From positions 62,001 through 126,000 of the forward strand of contig NZ_BOQP01000021.1 of NCBI RefSeq assembly GCF_018332715.1: DNA of 64,000 bases, given 5' to 3'. Origin of the DNA: Winogradskya consettensis (GTDB lineage Bacteria; Actinomycetota; Actinomycetes; Mycobacteriales; Micromonosporaceae). The first letter of the stretch is position 1; every line of letters starts with the position of its first letter. The notes under the pieces were generated by a model that worked only from the letters and a program-made list of their open reading frames with translations, was not told the DNA's origin and searched no databases. A program made the position numbers and the translations under genes. Below, in pieces: positions 43,537 through 51,128 of the stretch.

Positions 43537-44186
43537 GTGCCCTGCGCGACCAGCAGCTCGCGTCGCTGCCGGCGGGGCCCGCCCTGGTGGTCGTCGACGT
43601 GCAGCGCTCGTTCGCCGATCCCGAGATGATCGCCGACTACCAGCCGGACCTGCCCGCCGTCGCCGGTGCGGTCGAGCGGACGGCCGCGCTCGTCGGTGCC
43701 GCCCGCGACGCCGGTGTCCCGGTGGTGTGGGTGGAGCTCGGCAGCGAGCCGGACAACCGCTGGCGGGCCAGTCAGTGGCTGCGCAGCGGTGACCCCGCCG
43801 CACCGTACGGGCCGGGCGAGCCGTGCGTGCTCGGCACCCCCGGCGCCGAGTGGTACGGCATGGCACCCCAGGACGACGAGCTGCGCGTGGTCAAGCGTGG
43901 CTACAGCGGCTTCCTCGGCACGGGTCTCGAGGAGAAACTGCGCGACGCCGGCATCGGCTGGGTCGCGGTCTGCGGCCTGACCACCGAGTGCTGTGTGGCG
44001 GCCACCGCCACCGACGCGTTCCAGCTCGAATTCCCGGTGCTCATCCCGCAGGACGCGGTCGCCGCGTACGACGCGGACGTGAACCACGCCGCCCTGGAAT
44101 CGCTCGCCCTCAACGTGGCCGTGCTGACCACGTCGGACGAACTCAAGGAACTGTTCTCGGCTGCCAGGACGGAGGTCACGGTATGA
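43533..44186 (+). CDS. Cysteine hydrolase, isochorismatase/RutB-like
   Basis: 217-aa amidohydrolase of the isochorismatase-like family. The triad is visible: Asp in VVVDVQRSF (about residue 22), Lys in VVKRGYSGF (about 125) and Cys in CGLTTECCV (about 154). In the Rut pathway the related RutB hydrolyses the ring-opened ureidoacrylate made by RutA; here it follows a RutA-like gene with a 4-base overlap. A similar role on a ring-opened amide is inferred. Its stop overlaps the next monooxygenase (ATGA). Confidence 0.9.
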   Translation: MSALRDQQLASLPAGPALVVVDVQRSFADPEMIADYQPDLPAVAGAVERTAALVGAARDAGVPVVWVELGSEPDNRWRASQWLRSGDPAAPYGPGEPCVLGTPGAEWYGMAPQDDELRVVKRGYSGFLGTGLEEKLRDAGIGWVAVCGLTTECCVAATATDAFQLEFPVLIPQDAVAAYDADVNHAALESLALNVAVLTTSDELKELFSAARTEVTV

Positions 44187-45517
44187 GTGGGATGCACATC
44201 GCGCTCGACCTCTCCTTCACGCACACCGAGGGCAAATGGGCCCGCGCGGGCTCCTGGGTCGGCCTGGACTTCCCGGACGCCCGGATGTACATCGAACTGG
44301 CCCGCACCGCGGAGCGCGCCGGCATCGACATGCTGTTCTTCGGTGACGGCACCGGCATCCCGGACACGTGGCAGGGCTCGATCGACGCGGCCGTGGAGTG
44401 GGGCATCCAGTGGCCCCGCCACGACATGAGCCCGATCATCGCGGCCATGTCCACGGCCACCGAGCACATCGGCTTCGGCCTGACGTACTCCTCGACGTTC
44501 ATGCACCCGTTCTACGTGGCGCGGCTGCTGAACTCCCTGGACCACGTCACCGGCGGGCGGATCGCGTTCAACGTGGTCGCCTCCACCCGCAGCGCCGACG
44601 CCGGCAACTACGGCTTCGACAAGCTGATGGAGCACGGCATGCGCTACGAGCGCATGGAGGAGTTCATCGACGTCTGCCAGGCGTTGTGGGCCTCGGTCGC
44701 CCCGGACGCGATCGTGCGGGACCGGGAGACGGGCCGGTTCGCCGACCCCGCCAAGGTGCACGCGATCGACCACCACGGGAAGTTCTTCGACGTGAAGGGG
44801 CCGCTGCCGAGCGTACCCAGCCCGCAGGTGTCGCCGGTGCTCGTGCAGGCCGGCAACTCCCCCCGCGGCATCGCGGCCTCCGCCCGGTTCGCCGACCTGA
44901 TCTTCGGGTTCGGGGGCAGCGTCGCCGGGCAGCAGCGGCACCGCTCGATGCTCGACACCGCGCTGGGCGAGCAGGGCCGCGACCCGGCCAAGGTCGGCAT
45001 CCTCTGGGCCACGCAGATGATCGTGGGGCGGACCAAGGAGGAGGCGCAGGCGCGGCGCGAGGAGGTGCTGAGCTTCTGGAGCGAGGAGGCCGTCGGCGCG
45101 TACCTCTCGCACAACGCCGGCATCGATTTCTCCAAGCTGCCGGCCACGTTCGCCGTCGGCGAACTCAAGCGCCAGGCCCTCGAGGCGCAGGCCTCCCCCG
45201 GTGGTCTCATCGGCACGCTCATCACCGAGCACGGCGAGGACTACCAGATGAGCCGGACCGAGTTCTTCGAGCACGGCTGGCGCAGCGCGACCGGCATGGA
45301 CCACACCCTCTGCGGCGACCCGGGCACCCTGGCCGACCACCTGGAGGAGAACTTCGCGGCCACCGGTGCGCGGGGCGGCTACATGCTGTCCAGCCCGCTC
45401 GCCATGCCGCACGGCTACAGCGACATCGCGGAACTGCTGGTTCCGGAGCTGCGCAGGCGTGGGGCGCTCGCGCCGAAGTATCCCGGTAGGACTCTGCGCG
45501 AGAACCTCGCGGTCTGA
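44183..45517 (+). CDS. NtaA/SnaA/DszA-family FMNH2-dependent monooxygenase
   Basis: 444-aa second luciferase-fold monooxygenase. The NtaA/SnaA/DszA subfamily is shown by AERAGIDMLFFGDGTGIPD, SPIIAAMSTATEHIGFGLT, HPFYVARLLNSLDHVTGGR, AFNVVASTRSADAGNYGFD and SPVLVQAGNSPRGIAASA. Members cleave C-N or C-S bonds in nitrilotriacetate, streptogramin, dibenzothiophene sulfone, EDTA and related compounds. I recall that the riboflavin lyase RcaE of Microbacterium also belongs to this wider group. It depends on FMNH2 made by a separate reductase, two of which end this operon. Confidence 0.92.
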   Translation: MSGMHIALDLSFTHTEGKWARAGSWVGLDFPDARMYIELARTAERAGIDMLFFGDGTGIPDTWQGSIDAAVEWGIQWPRHDMSPIIAAMSTATEHIGFGLTYSSTFMHPFYVARLLNSLDHVTGGRIAFNVVASTRSADAGNYGFDKLMEHGMRYERMEEFIDVCQALWASVAPDAIVRDRETGRFADPAKVHAIDHHGKFFDVKGPLPSVPSPQVSPVLVQAGNSPRGIAASARFADLIFGFGGSVAGQQRHRSMLDTALGEQGRDPAKVGILWATQMIVGRTKEEAQARREEVLSFWSEEAVGAYLSHNAGIDFSKLPATFAVGELKRQALEAQASPGGLIGTLITEHGEDYQMSRTEFFEHGWRSATGMDHTLCGDPGTLADHLEENFAATGARGGYMLSSPLAMPHGYSDIAELLVPELRRRGALAPKYPGRTLRENLAV

Positions 45518-46749
45518 TGGCTCAACCCGATACTCGGCCGGTTTCCTCGACGGCCGAGCAGACAGTGCTGCTCTGCGCCCTGATCGGGACAGCGCAGATG
45601 ACCTGGGGGGTGGTCGTCCCCGTGCTGCCGCTCTTCCTGGACCGGTACGGCATAGCCGCCGGACTGCTCGGCACGGTGGTCACCGCGTTCGGGGTGGGTC
45701 GGGTCGTCGCCAACGTCCCGGCCGGGCTCGCCCTGCGCCGGATCGCCGCGCGGCCGTACCTCCGCACGGTAATGATCGCATTGGCCGCCGTGACTGCCTG
45801 CACCGGGCTGGCACATTCGGCCGGAACCCTGATCGGGCTGCGGCTGATCGCCGGGATCCTCGGTGGGGCGGCCGTCACGATCGGCTTCGCGGTGCTGGTG
45901 GCGGGCTCGCCGCCGGGGCGCCGCGGTGCCGTCATGGCGACCGCGACCGTGGTGCAGATGAGCGCCGGCGCGATCGGGTCGGTGCTCGGCGGGGCTGTCG
46001 TCGGGTTCGCGGGGCCGTCCTGGACGTTCGCGATCGCGGCGCTGCCGGTGCTGGCGTGCCTGCTCTGGGACGCCGCCCGGCCGGCCACGCAGTACTGGAC
46101 CACTCCGGCACCGGCAGCGCCGCCGGTCGCCGGGGCACCGAAGGTATCGCTGTGGCGCGGCACCGGGCGTACGTGGCTGCTGGTGGCGCTCTGCGGGTTG
46201 TCGTTCGCGACGTTCTTCGCCCGGTTCGCCGGGGAGCAGGGGCTGGTGCCGGTCATCGCGTACGGCACCGGCGGGCTGACCCCGTTCACCCTGGGCCTGG
46301 CCACCGCCGCCGGGACGCTGGTCAGCCTCGCGGCGATGCCGCTGGTCGGCCGCTGGGTCGACGGGGGCGCCCGGGCCAGGCTGCTGGTGCCGGGCGGGAT
46401 CGCCGCCGCCACGGGGCTGTTCCTGCTGCCCCTGATGCACGTCCCGGTCGGGTTCGCGGCGGCGATCGTCGTGTACTCGGTCGGCACCGGGGTCGTCGGC
46501 ATCCTGCCGGGGGTGATCACCGGGGATGCGTACCCGGCGGAGGCCGCGGGTGGCATCGTCGGTCTCACCCGCACCGCCGGTGATCTCGGCGCCGCGATCG
46601 GGCCGGTCTCGGTCTTCGCGGTCGCCGATCTGGCCGGTGACACCGCGGCGTGCGCGGTCCTCGCCGTGCTCGTATTCCTAGCAGTAGGTGGCCTCATCGC
46701 GGCCCTGCCCCGGCGGCAGGCGCCTGTCCTGGCGGGAGCTGTTTCATGA
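45517..46749 (+). CDS. MFS transporter in the flavin monooxygenase operon
   Basis: 410-aa twelve-helix transporter, overlapping the monooxygenase stop by one base and the riboflavin kinase start by 4. Its N-terminal helix reads LCALIGTAQMTWGVVVPVLPLF, with the loop RYGIAAGLLGTVVTAFGVGR. It may export a pathway product or import a related compound. The tight overlaps tie it to the pathway, but the substrate is unknown. Confidence 0.9.
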   Translation: MAQPDTRPVSSTAEQTVLLCALIGTAQMTWGVVVPVLPLFLDRYGIAAGLLGTVVTAFGVGRVVANVPAGLALRRIAARPYLRTVMIALAAVTACTGLAHSAGTLIGLRLIAGILGGAAVTIGFAVLVAGSPPGRRGAVMATATVVQMSAGAIGSVLGGAVVGFAGPSWTFAIAALPVLACLLWDAARPATQYWTTPAPAAPPVAGAPKVSLWRGTGRTWLLVALCGLSFATFFARFAGEQGLVPVIAYGTGGLTPFTLGLATAAGTLVSLAAMPLVGRWVDGGARARLLVPGGIAAATGLFLLPLMHVPVGFAAAIVVYSVGTGVVGILPGVITGDAYPAEAAGGIVGLTRTAGDLGAAIGPVSVFAVADLAGDTAACAVLAVLVFLAVGGLIAALPRRQAPVLAGAVS

Positions 46750-47135
46750 CGATCAAGGGTCCTGTTGTCACGGGTGCCGGGCGGGGCCGGGACCTCGGCT
46801 TCCCCACGGCCAACATCGGCGTCGAGGACGAGGCGTCGATCCCCGCGGACGGCGTCTACCTCGCCTGGTTCGCGCTCGACGGCGGGCCGGACCGGGCGGC
46901 GCTGCTGTCGGTCGGCACCAACCCGACGTTCGACGGGGACCGCCGCACCGCCGAGGCGTACGTCCTGGACGTCGACGAGGACATGTACAGCCGGCACGCG
47001 CAGGTGCGCATCGTCACTCTGATCCGGGGGCAGATCAAGTTCGACTCGATCGATGCCCTGATCACCCAGATGCAGGCCGACGAACGCCGGGGCCGGGAAC
47101 TGCTCGCCGGGCTCGGCGACGGGGAGCCGCGATGA
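46746..47135 (+). CDS. Stand-alone riboflavin kinase domain
   Basis: 129-aa protein consisting only of the RFK domain that in most bacteria is fused to FAD synthetase as RibF. It phosphorylates riboflavin to FMN. Visible landmarks are GPVVTGAGRGRDLGFPTANI, the ATP/flavin-binding core with conserved GxPTAN, and the following LLSVGTNPTFDGDRRTAEAYVLD, with conserved Asn and Glu. It overlaps genes on both sides (ATGA). A separate chromosomal RibF must exist, so this extra copy is a pathway-specific supply of FMN or part of flavin breakdown. Confidence 0.92.
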   Translation: MTIKGPVVTGAGRGRDLGFPTANIGVEDEASIPADGVYLAWFALDGGPDRAALLSVGTNPTFDGDRRTAEAYVLDVDEDMYSRHAQVRIVTLIRGQIKFDSIDALITQMQADERRGRELLAGLGDGEPR

Positions 47136-47599
47136 TCACTTCTGTCCTGACACGTCGTAGGCTGGGAGGCATGCTGGAGGATGCCGACCCCACCACGAAC
47201 GAGAAGGGCTGGCGGCGCTTCGGCCCGGACAGCGTCGAGCGCGGCATGCTGCTGGCGCTCAGCGAGACCTTCGGGACGGAGCTGCGGCCCCGCTCCATCG
47301 ACCTGGGTGACGGCACCTGGCTCGAGATCGAGGGCGCCGACGACAGCTGCTCGATCCTCATCCAGATCATCGGCAACCAGGGCAAGTTCACCTCGCAGCT
47401 GCGCAACAAGGTCATGGCCGACATGTTCAAACTGACCTGGCTGCGCACCGCGCTGTTCCCGGAGAGCCGCATCGTGCTCTGCGTCAGCGAGACCGCCGCA
47501 CAGGTGTTCACCCCCGCCGGGTGGAGCACCAAGGCGGCCCGCGATCTCGGCATCGAGATCTGGCTCTTCGCCGACGGCAAACTCGTGACCCTGATCTAG
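47132..47599 (+). CDS. Protein of unknown function in the flavin operon
   Basis: 155-aa cytosolic protein without recognised domain. The core from residue ~25 has alternating strands and helices: RRFGPDSVERGMLLALSETF, WLEIEGADDSCSILIQIIGNQG, then KVMADMFKLTWLRTALFP and RIVLCVSETAAQVF. No signal peptide or membrane segment is seen. It starts inside the RFK stop (ATGA) and is followed after 34 bases by the FMN reductase, so it should act in the same pathway. An ATG at 47171 is a possible later start. Confidence 0.82.
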   Translation: MITSVLTRRRLGGMLEDADPTTNEKGWRRFGPDSVERGMLLALSETFGTELRPRSIDLGDGTWLEIEGADDSCSILIQIIGNQGKFTSQLRNKVMADMFKLTWLRTALFPESRIVLCVSETAAQVFTPAGWSTKAARDLGIEIWLFADGKLVTLI

Positions 47600-47633
47600 C
47601 TCAGCCTTCAGCACACATAAGGAACCATCTCTC

Positions 47634-48167
47634 ATGAAGATCGCCATCGTGGTGGGCAACCCCAACCCGAAGTCGCGCACCCTGCAGACCGCCGAGGCCG
47701 TCGCGGACGCCGTGACCAGCCTGTGGCACGGCATCGAGACCGAGCGGGTCGTCATCGACCTCGCCGATCACGCGGAGAAGCTGTTCGCGTGGGAGGACCC
47801 GGAGCTCACGGCGCTGAACGCGGAGGTCGCGGCGAGCGACATCCTGATCGTGGCCTCCCCCACCTACAAGGCCACCTACACCGGCATGCTCAAGGCGTTC
47901 CTGGACCGCTACGGCAACAACGGCCTGGCCGGCGTCGTCGCGATCCCGGTGATGACCGGCGCGGCGAGCCTGCACGCCCTCGCCGTGGAGGCCTACCTGC
48001 GGCCGCTGCTCGTCGAGCTGGGCGCCAGCGTCCCGACCCGGGGGCTCTACATGACCATGCCGAAGATGGACGAGCTGACCTCGATCGCCGCCGCCTGGGG
48101 CGCGGACGCCGCCCCCGCGCTGCGCGCCGCCCTCTCCTCCTCGTTCTCGGAGTCCCGCCATGGCTGA
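47634..48167 (+). CDS. NAD(P)H-dependent FMN reductase (SsuE/MsuE class)
   Basis: 177-aa flavodoxin-fold reductase that supplies FMNH2. The FMN phosphate loop is VVGNPNPKSRTLQTAE, and the dimer/flavin contact SPTYKATYTGMLKAFLDRY is characteristic of the NADPH-dependent FMN reductase family. A GTMTGAASLHALAVE-like stretch (here VMTGAASLHALAVE) follows. In sulfonate and related pathways the same type of enzyme feeds luciferase-like monooxygenases. The end overlaps the next reductase by 8 bases. Confidence 0.92.
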   Translation: MKIAIVVGNPNPKSRTLQTAEAVADAVTSLWHGIETERVVIDLADHAEKLFAWEDPELTALNAEVAASDILIVASPTYKATYTGMLKAFLDRYGNNGLAGVVAIPVMTGAASLHALAVEAYLRPLLVELGASVPTRGLYMTMPKMDELTSIAAAWGADAAPALRAALSSSFSESRHG

Positions 48168-48654
48168 GATCCCCATCCCCAGCCGTGAGTTCCGCCGGGT
48201 CCTGGGCGGTTTCGCCTCCGGTGTCACGGTCATCACCGCGATGGTGGACGGCGTCCCGGTCGGCATGACCTGCCAGTCGTTCTTCAGCCTGTCGCTGGAC
48301 CCGCCGCTGGTCGCGTTCTCGCCGTCGCGGCGCTCCGCGTCCTACCCGCTGATCCGGCAGTCCGGCTCGTTCTGCGTGAACATCCTGGAGGCGTCGCAGC
48401 AGGCGCTCTGCGAGCAGTTCTCCCGGACCGGCACGGACAAGTGGAAGGGCGTCAGCTGGACGACCGGCGTGACCGGCAGCCCGCTGCTCGAAGGGGCCCT
48501 CGCCTCGATCGACTGCCGCCTCGACCAGGAGCTCGAGACCGGCGACCACTACCTGACCATTGGGCGGGTCGTGGAGCTCGACGCCGTCGAGGGACGCGAG
48601 CCGCTGCTGTTCTTCAACGGCGGCTACGAGCGGCTCTGCAGCACGGCCGCGTAA
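48160..48654 (+). CDS. Flavin reductase, HpaC/RutF-like
   Basis: 164-aa split-barrel flavin:NAD(P)H reductase. Family blocks are FRRVLGGFASGVTVITAM, VGMTCQSFFSLSLDPPLVAFSPS (split) and GSFCVNILEASQQALCEQFSRTG. The family includes RutF, HpaC and NtaB, all partners of FMNH2-using oxygenases. It is the last gene of the block and overlaps the FMN reductase by 8 bases. Having two unrelated reductases suggests two separate monooxygenase steps or a dedicated flavin-handling role. Confidence 0.92.
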   Translation: MAEIPIPSREFRRVLGGFASGVTVITAMVDGVPVGMTCQSFFSLSLDPPLVAFSPSRRSASYPLIRQSGSFCVNILEASQQALCEQFSRTGTDKWKGVSWTTGVTGSPLLEGALASIDCRLDQELETGDHYLTIGRVVELDAVEGREPLLFFNGGYERLCSTAA

Positions 48655-48975
48655 TCAGTCACCCAGCTCGAACAGGTTGCGCACGGCCTCGGTGAGGCGG
48701 GACATGCTCGCCCCCGTCACCATGCCGATGCGCTCCGCACCGATCGACGCCGGCAGCCGGCGCATGCGGTTGATCACCACCACCCCGGTGATCGGATCCT
48801 GCTCCGTGAGGGCCACCGCATACGGCGGGAGCTCCGTCACGCCGCGCTGGCGCACGATCGGGGCACAGAACGGCGACGCGTTCGAACGCTCGTTGTAGCT
48901 GTCGGCGGAGAGCACGATCACCCGGTAGCGCAGGTCGGTGCGGCTGCCGATGGTCCAGATCTCGCCGCGGTTCAC
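48655..48975 (-). CDS. MazF/PemK-like toxin domain protein, no visible antitoxin
   Basis: 106-aa protein with the PemK/MazF fold: MNRGEIWTIG at the start, RYRVIVLSADSYNE, VGR-like INRMRRLPAS and a final helix TEAVRNLFELG. MazF toxins are mRNA interferases. The usual small antitoxin gene upstream is missing: 49010-49130 on the minus strand shows no convincing one. The start appears to be GTG 48975. The stop abuts the reductase stop on the other strand. It could be an orphan or a domesticated protein. Confidence 0.8.
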   Translation of the reverse strand: MNRGEIWTIGSRTDLRYRVIVLSADSYNERSNASPFCAPIVRQRGVTELPPYAVALTEQDPITGVVVINRMRRLPASIGAERIGMVTGASMSRLTEAVRNLFELGD

Positions 48976-49089
48976 GCGCCGAGCGTACCGTCGGCGCGAT
49001 CACCTGAGTTCAGCGCCGTCGGACCATTGCGGTCCGGCGGCGCTTTCCCGCGTACATGTGCAGGTCGAAGGCTGTTCGAACTTTCTCCG

Positions 49090-49106
49090 TTGTTAATCCG
49101 TAACAA
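49090..49106. promoter_or_regulatory. Small dyad upstream of gnd
   Basis: TTGTTA (49090-49095) and TAACAA (49101-49106) form a 6-base inverted repeat with a 5-base spacer, about 45 bases before the gnd start. It is the most AT-rich part of this gap and may be an operator or promoter element. Low confidence because it is short. Confidence 0.4.
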
Positions 49107-49151
49107 TAGACGGACGGCGTGCGACGACGCTCGCGTGGAGGAAGGACGTTC

Positions 49152-50585
49152 ATGACGCAGAAGGCACAGATCGGCGTAACCGGCCTGGCAGTGATGGGCC
49201 GCAACCTGGCCCGTAACTTCGCCCGGCACGGCCACACGGTCGCTTTGCACAACCGCAGTTACCACCGCACCAAGGAACTGGTCGAGAACTTCGGTGACGA
49301 GGGCACCTTCCTGCCCGCCGAGACCGCCGAGGACTTCGTGGCCAGCCTCGAGAAGCCCCGCCGTGTGATCATCATGGTCAAGGCCGGCAAGCCCACCGAC
49401 GACGTCATCGACGAGTTCGCGCCGCTGCTCGAAGAGGGCGACATGCTCATCGACGCGGGCAACGCCCACTTCGCCGACACCCGCCGGCGCGAGGCCGCGC
49501 TCAAGGCCAAGGGCCTGCACTTCGTCGGCACCGGCGTCTCCGGCGGCGAGGAGGGCGCCCTGCACGGCCCCTCGATCATGCCCGGCGGGTCGAAGGAGTC
49601 CTACAAGGCGCTCGGGCCGCTGCTCGAGGACATCTCCGCGAAGGTCGACGGCGAACCCTGCTGTGTCCACGTCGGTCCCGACGGTGCCGGGCACTTCGTC
49701 AAAATGGTGCACAACGGCATCGAGTACGCCGACATGCAGCTCATCGCCGAGGCGTACGACCTGCTGCGCCAGGCCGGCGGCCACTCCCCGGCCGACATCG
49801 CCGAGATCTTCACCGGCTGGAACGAGGGCCGGCTCGGCTCCTACCTGATCGAGATCACCGCCGAGGTCCTCAAGCAGGTCGACCCCGACAGCGGCAAGCC
49901 GTTCGTGGACATCGTCGTCGACCAGGCCGAGCAGAAGGGCACCGGCCGCTGGACCGTCCAGTCCGCCCTCGACCTGGGCGTGCCCGTCAGCGGCATCGCC
50001 GAGGCCGTCTTCGCCCGCGCCCTGTCCGGCGGCGCGGACGTCCGGTCGGCAGCCGCCAAGGCCGGTCTCCCCGGGCCGACCGCCTCCCCCGTGGGCGGCG
50101 ACCTGCAGGCCGACGTCGAGCAGGCGCTGTTCGCCTCCAAGATCGTGGCCTACGCCCAGGGCTTCCAGCAGATCCAGGCCGCCAGCGCGGAGTACGACTG
50201 GGAGATCGACCCGGGCGCGATGGCCAAGATCTGGCGCGCGGGCTGCATCATCCGCGCCAAGTTCCTCGACTTCATCAAGCAGGCGTACGACAAGGACCAG
50301 AACCTCGCCACCCTGCTGGTCGACGACTACTTCCTCGACGCCGTCGCCGGCGCCCAGGACGCCTGGCGCCGCGTGGTCGTCACCGCCGCCGAGCAGGGCA
50401 TCCCCGCGCCCGGCTTCGCGTCGGCCCTCGCCTACTACGACGGCCTGCGCGCCAAGCGCCTCCCCGCCGCCCTGATCCAGGGCCAGCGGGACTTCTTCGG
50501 CGCCCACACGTACCACCGCACCGACAAGGAAGGCGCGTTCCACACCCTGTGGGCCGCCGACGGCCGCAAGGAAATCTCCGCCTAG
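49152..50585 (+). CDS. gnd: 6-phosphogluconate dehydrogenase (NADP+, decarboxylating)
   Basis: 477-aa cytosolic enzyme converting 6-phosphogluconate to ribulose 5-phosphate and CO2 with NADPH. It has the long (~470 aa) form. The NADP motif is GVTGLAVMGRNLARNFARHG with NRS downstream, typical of NADP specificity. Substrate residues lie in GTGVSGGEEGALHGPSIMPGG, catalytic Lys in GHFVKMVHNGIEYADMQ, and the end is ALIQGQRDFFGAHTYHRTD. ATG 49152 has a GGAGGAAGGA site; an in-frame ATG at 49119 is less likely. The GC-rich hairpin after the stop may end transcription. Confidence 0.97.
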   Translation: MTQKAQIGVTGLAVMGRNLARNFARHGHTVALHNRSYHRTKELVENFGDEGTFLPAETAEDFVASLEKPRRVIIMVKAGKPTDDVIDEFAPLLEEGDMLIDAGNAHFADTRRREAALKAKGLHFVGTGVSGGEEGALHGPSIMPGGSKESYKALGPLLEDISAKVDGEPCCVHVGPDGAGHFVKMVHNGIEYADMQLIAEAYDLLRQAGGHSPADIAEIFTGWNEGRLGSYLIEITAEVLKQVDPDSGKPFVDIVVDQAEQKGTGRWTVQSALDLGVPVSGIAEAVFARALSGGADVRSAAAKAGLPGPTASPVGGDLQADVEQALFASKIVAYAQGFQQIQAASAEYDWEIDPGAMAKIWRAGCIIRAKFLDFIKQAYDKDQNLATLLVDDYFLDAVAGAQDAWRRVVVTAAEQGIPAPGFASALAYYDGLRAKRLPAALIQGQRDFFGAHTYHRTDKEGAFHTLWAADGRKEISA

Positions 50586-50595
50586 TCCGCCGAGC

Positions 50596-50619
50596 GGGCC
50601 GGCCCTCCGGGGCCGGCCC
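50596..50619. terminator. GC-rich hairpin after gnd
   Basis: A perfect 9-base stem, GGGCCGGCC (50596-50604) and GGCCGGCCC (50611-50619), with a 6-base loop, begins 11 bases after the gnd stop. No U-run follows, as is common for actinobacterial terminators. The next gene starts 29 bases later, so it may be an attenuating structure instead. Confidence 0.6.
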
Positions 50620-50647
50620 ACCACCCCGCTACGCCGAAGTGAGTCCC

Positions 50648-51109
50648 ATGACCGCCGACCGCTCCCGCCTGCGCCCCGCCACCTGGGTGGCGCTCGCCCT
50701 CGCCGCGGCCTACACCGTCCTCGCCGTCGTCATCGGCGTCGCCCAGCTGACCCAGCTCGAGGACGGCGACCAGATGGGCACCCCACAGGTCCCCGACTGG
50801 CTCCTGGCCCTCAGCGGCATCTGGCTCCTCACCCTGATCGGCACCCTCGTCGCCGTAGCCGTCCTCAACCGCCAGATCCGCACGCTGACCGGCGCCCCCA
50901 TCCGCCACTGGTCCACCCGCGTCTTCGTCGCCACGATCTTCGTCACCCTGCTGCTCCAGGGCACCCTCGGCCTCAACCAGCACGACACCACGATCCTGGT
51001 GACAACCATCCGCACCATCGGCGGCCTGGCGGTCCTGACCGGAATCGCCCGCGCCCGCGTCAAAGGCCCGATCGCCGACCGCACCCCCGAGCCAGCCGTC
51101 AACGCCTGA
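50648..51109 (+). CDS. Membrane protein of unknown function
   Basis: 153-aa protein with four hydrophobic segments (residues ~13-32, 50-70, 90-108 and 118-135). Two short polar loops contain EDGDQMGTPQV and RQIRTLTG. There is no recognised domain. It has a GAAGTGAG-type site before ATG 50648 and may be read through from gnd. Confidence 0.8.
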   Translation: MTADRSRLRPATWVALALAAAYTVLAVVIGVAQLTQLEDGDQMGTPQVPDWLLALSGIWLLTLIGTLVAVAVLNRQIRTLTGAPIRHWSTRVFVATIFVTLLLQGTLGLNQHDTTILVTTIRTIGGLAVLTGIARARVKGPIADRTPEPAVNA

Positions 51110-51128
51110 TCACACGCTTCGCTCGCGG

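Noticed and set aside
49010..49252. Minus-strand frame upstream of the MazF-like gene as an antitoxin
   Set aside because: It overlaps the start of gnd, lacks antitoxin features and has an unsuitable composition.
50596..50619. Hairpin after gnd as part of a mobile element
   Set aside because: A single symmetric stem with no flanking repeat is better read as a terminator or attenuator.
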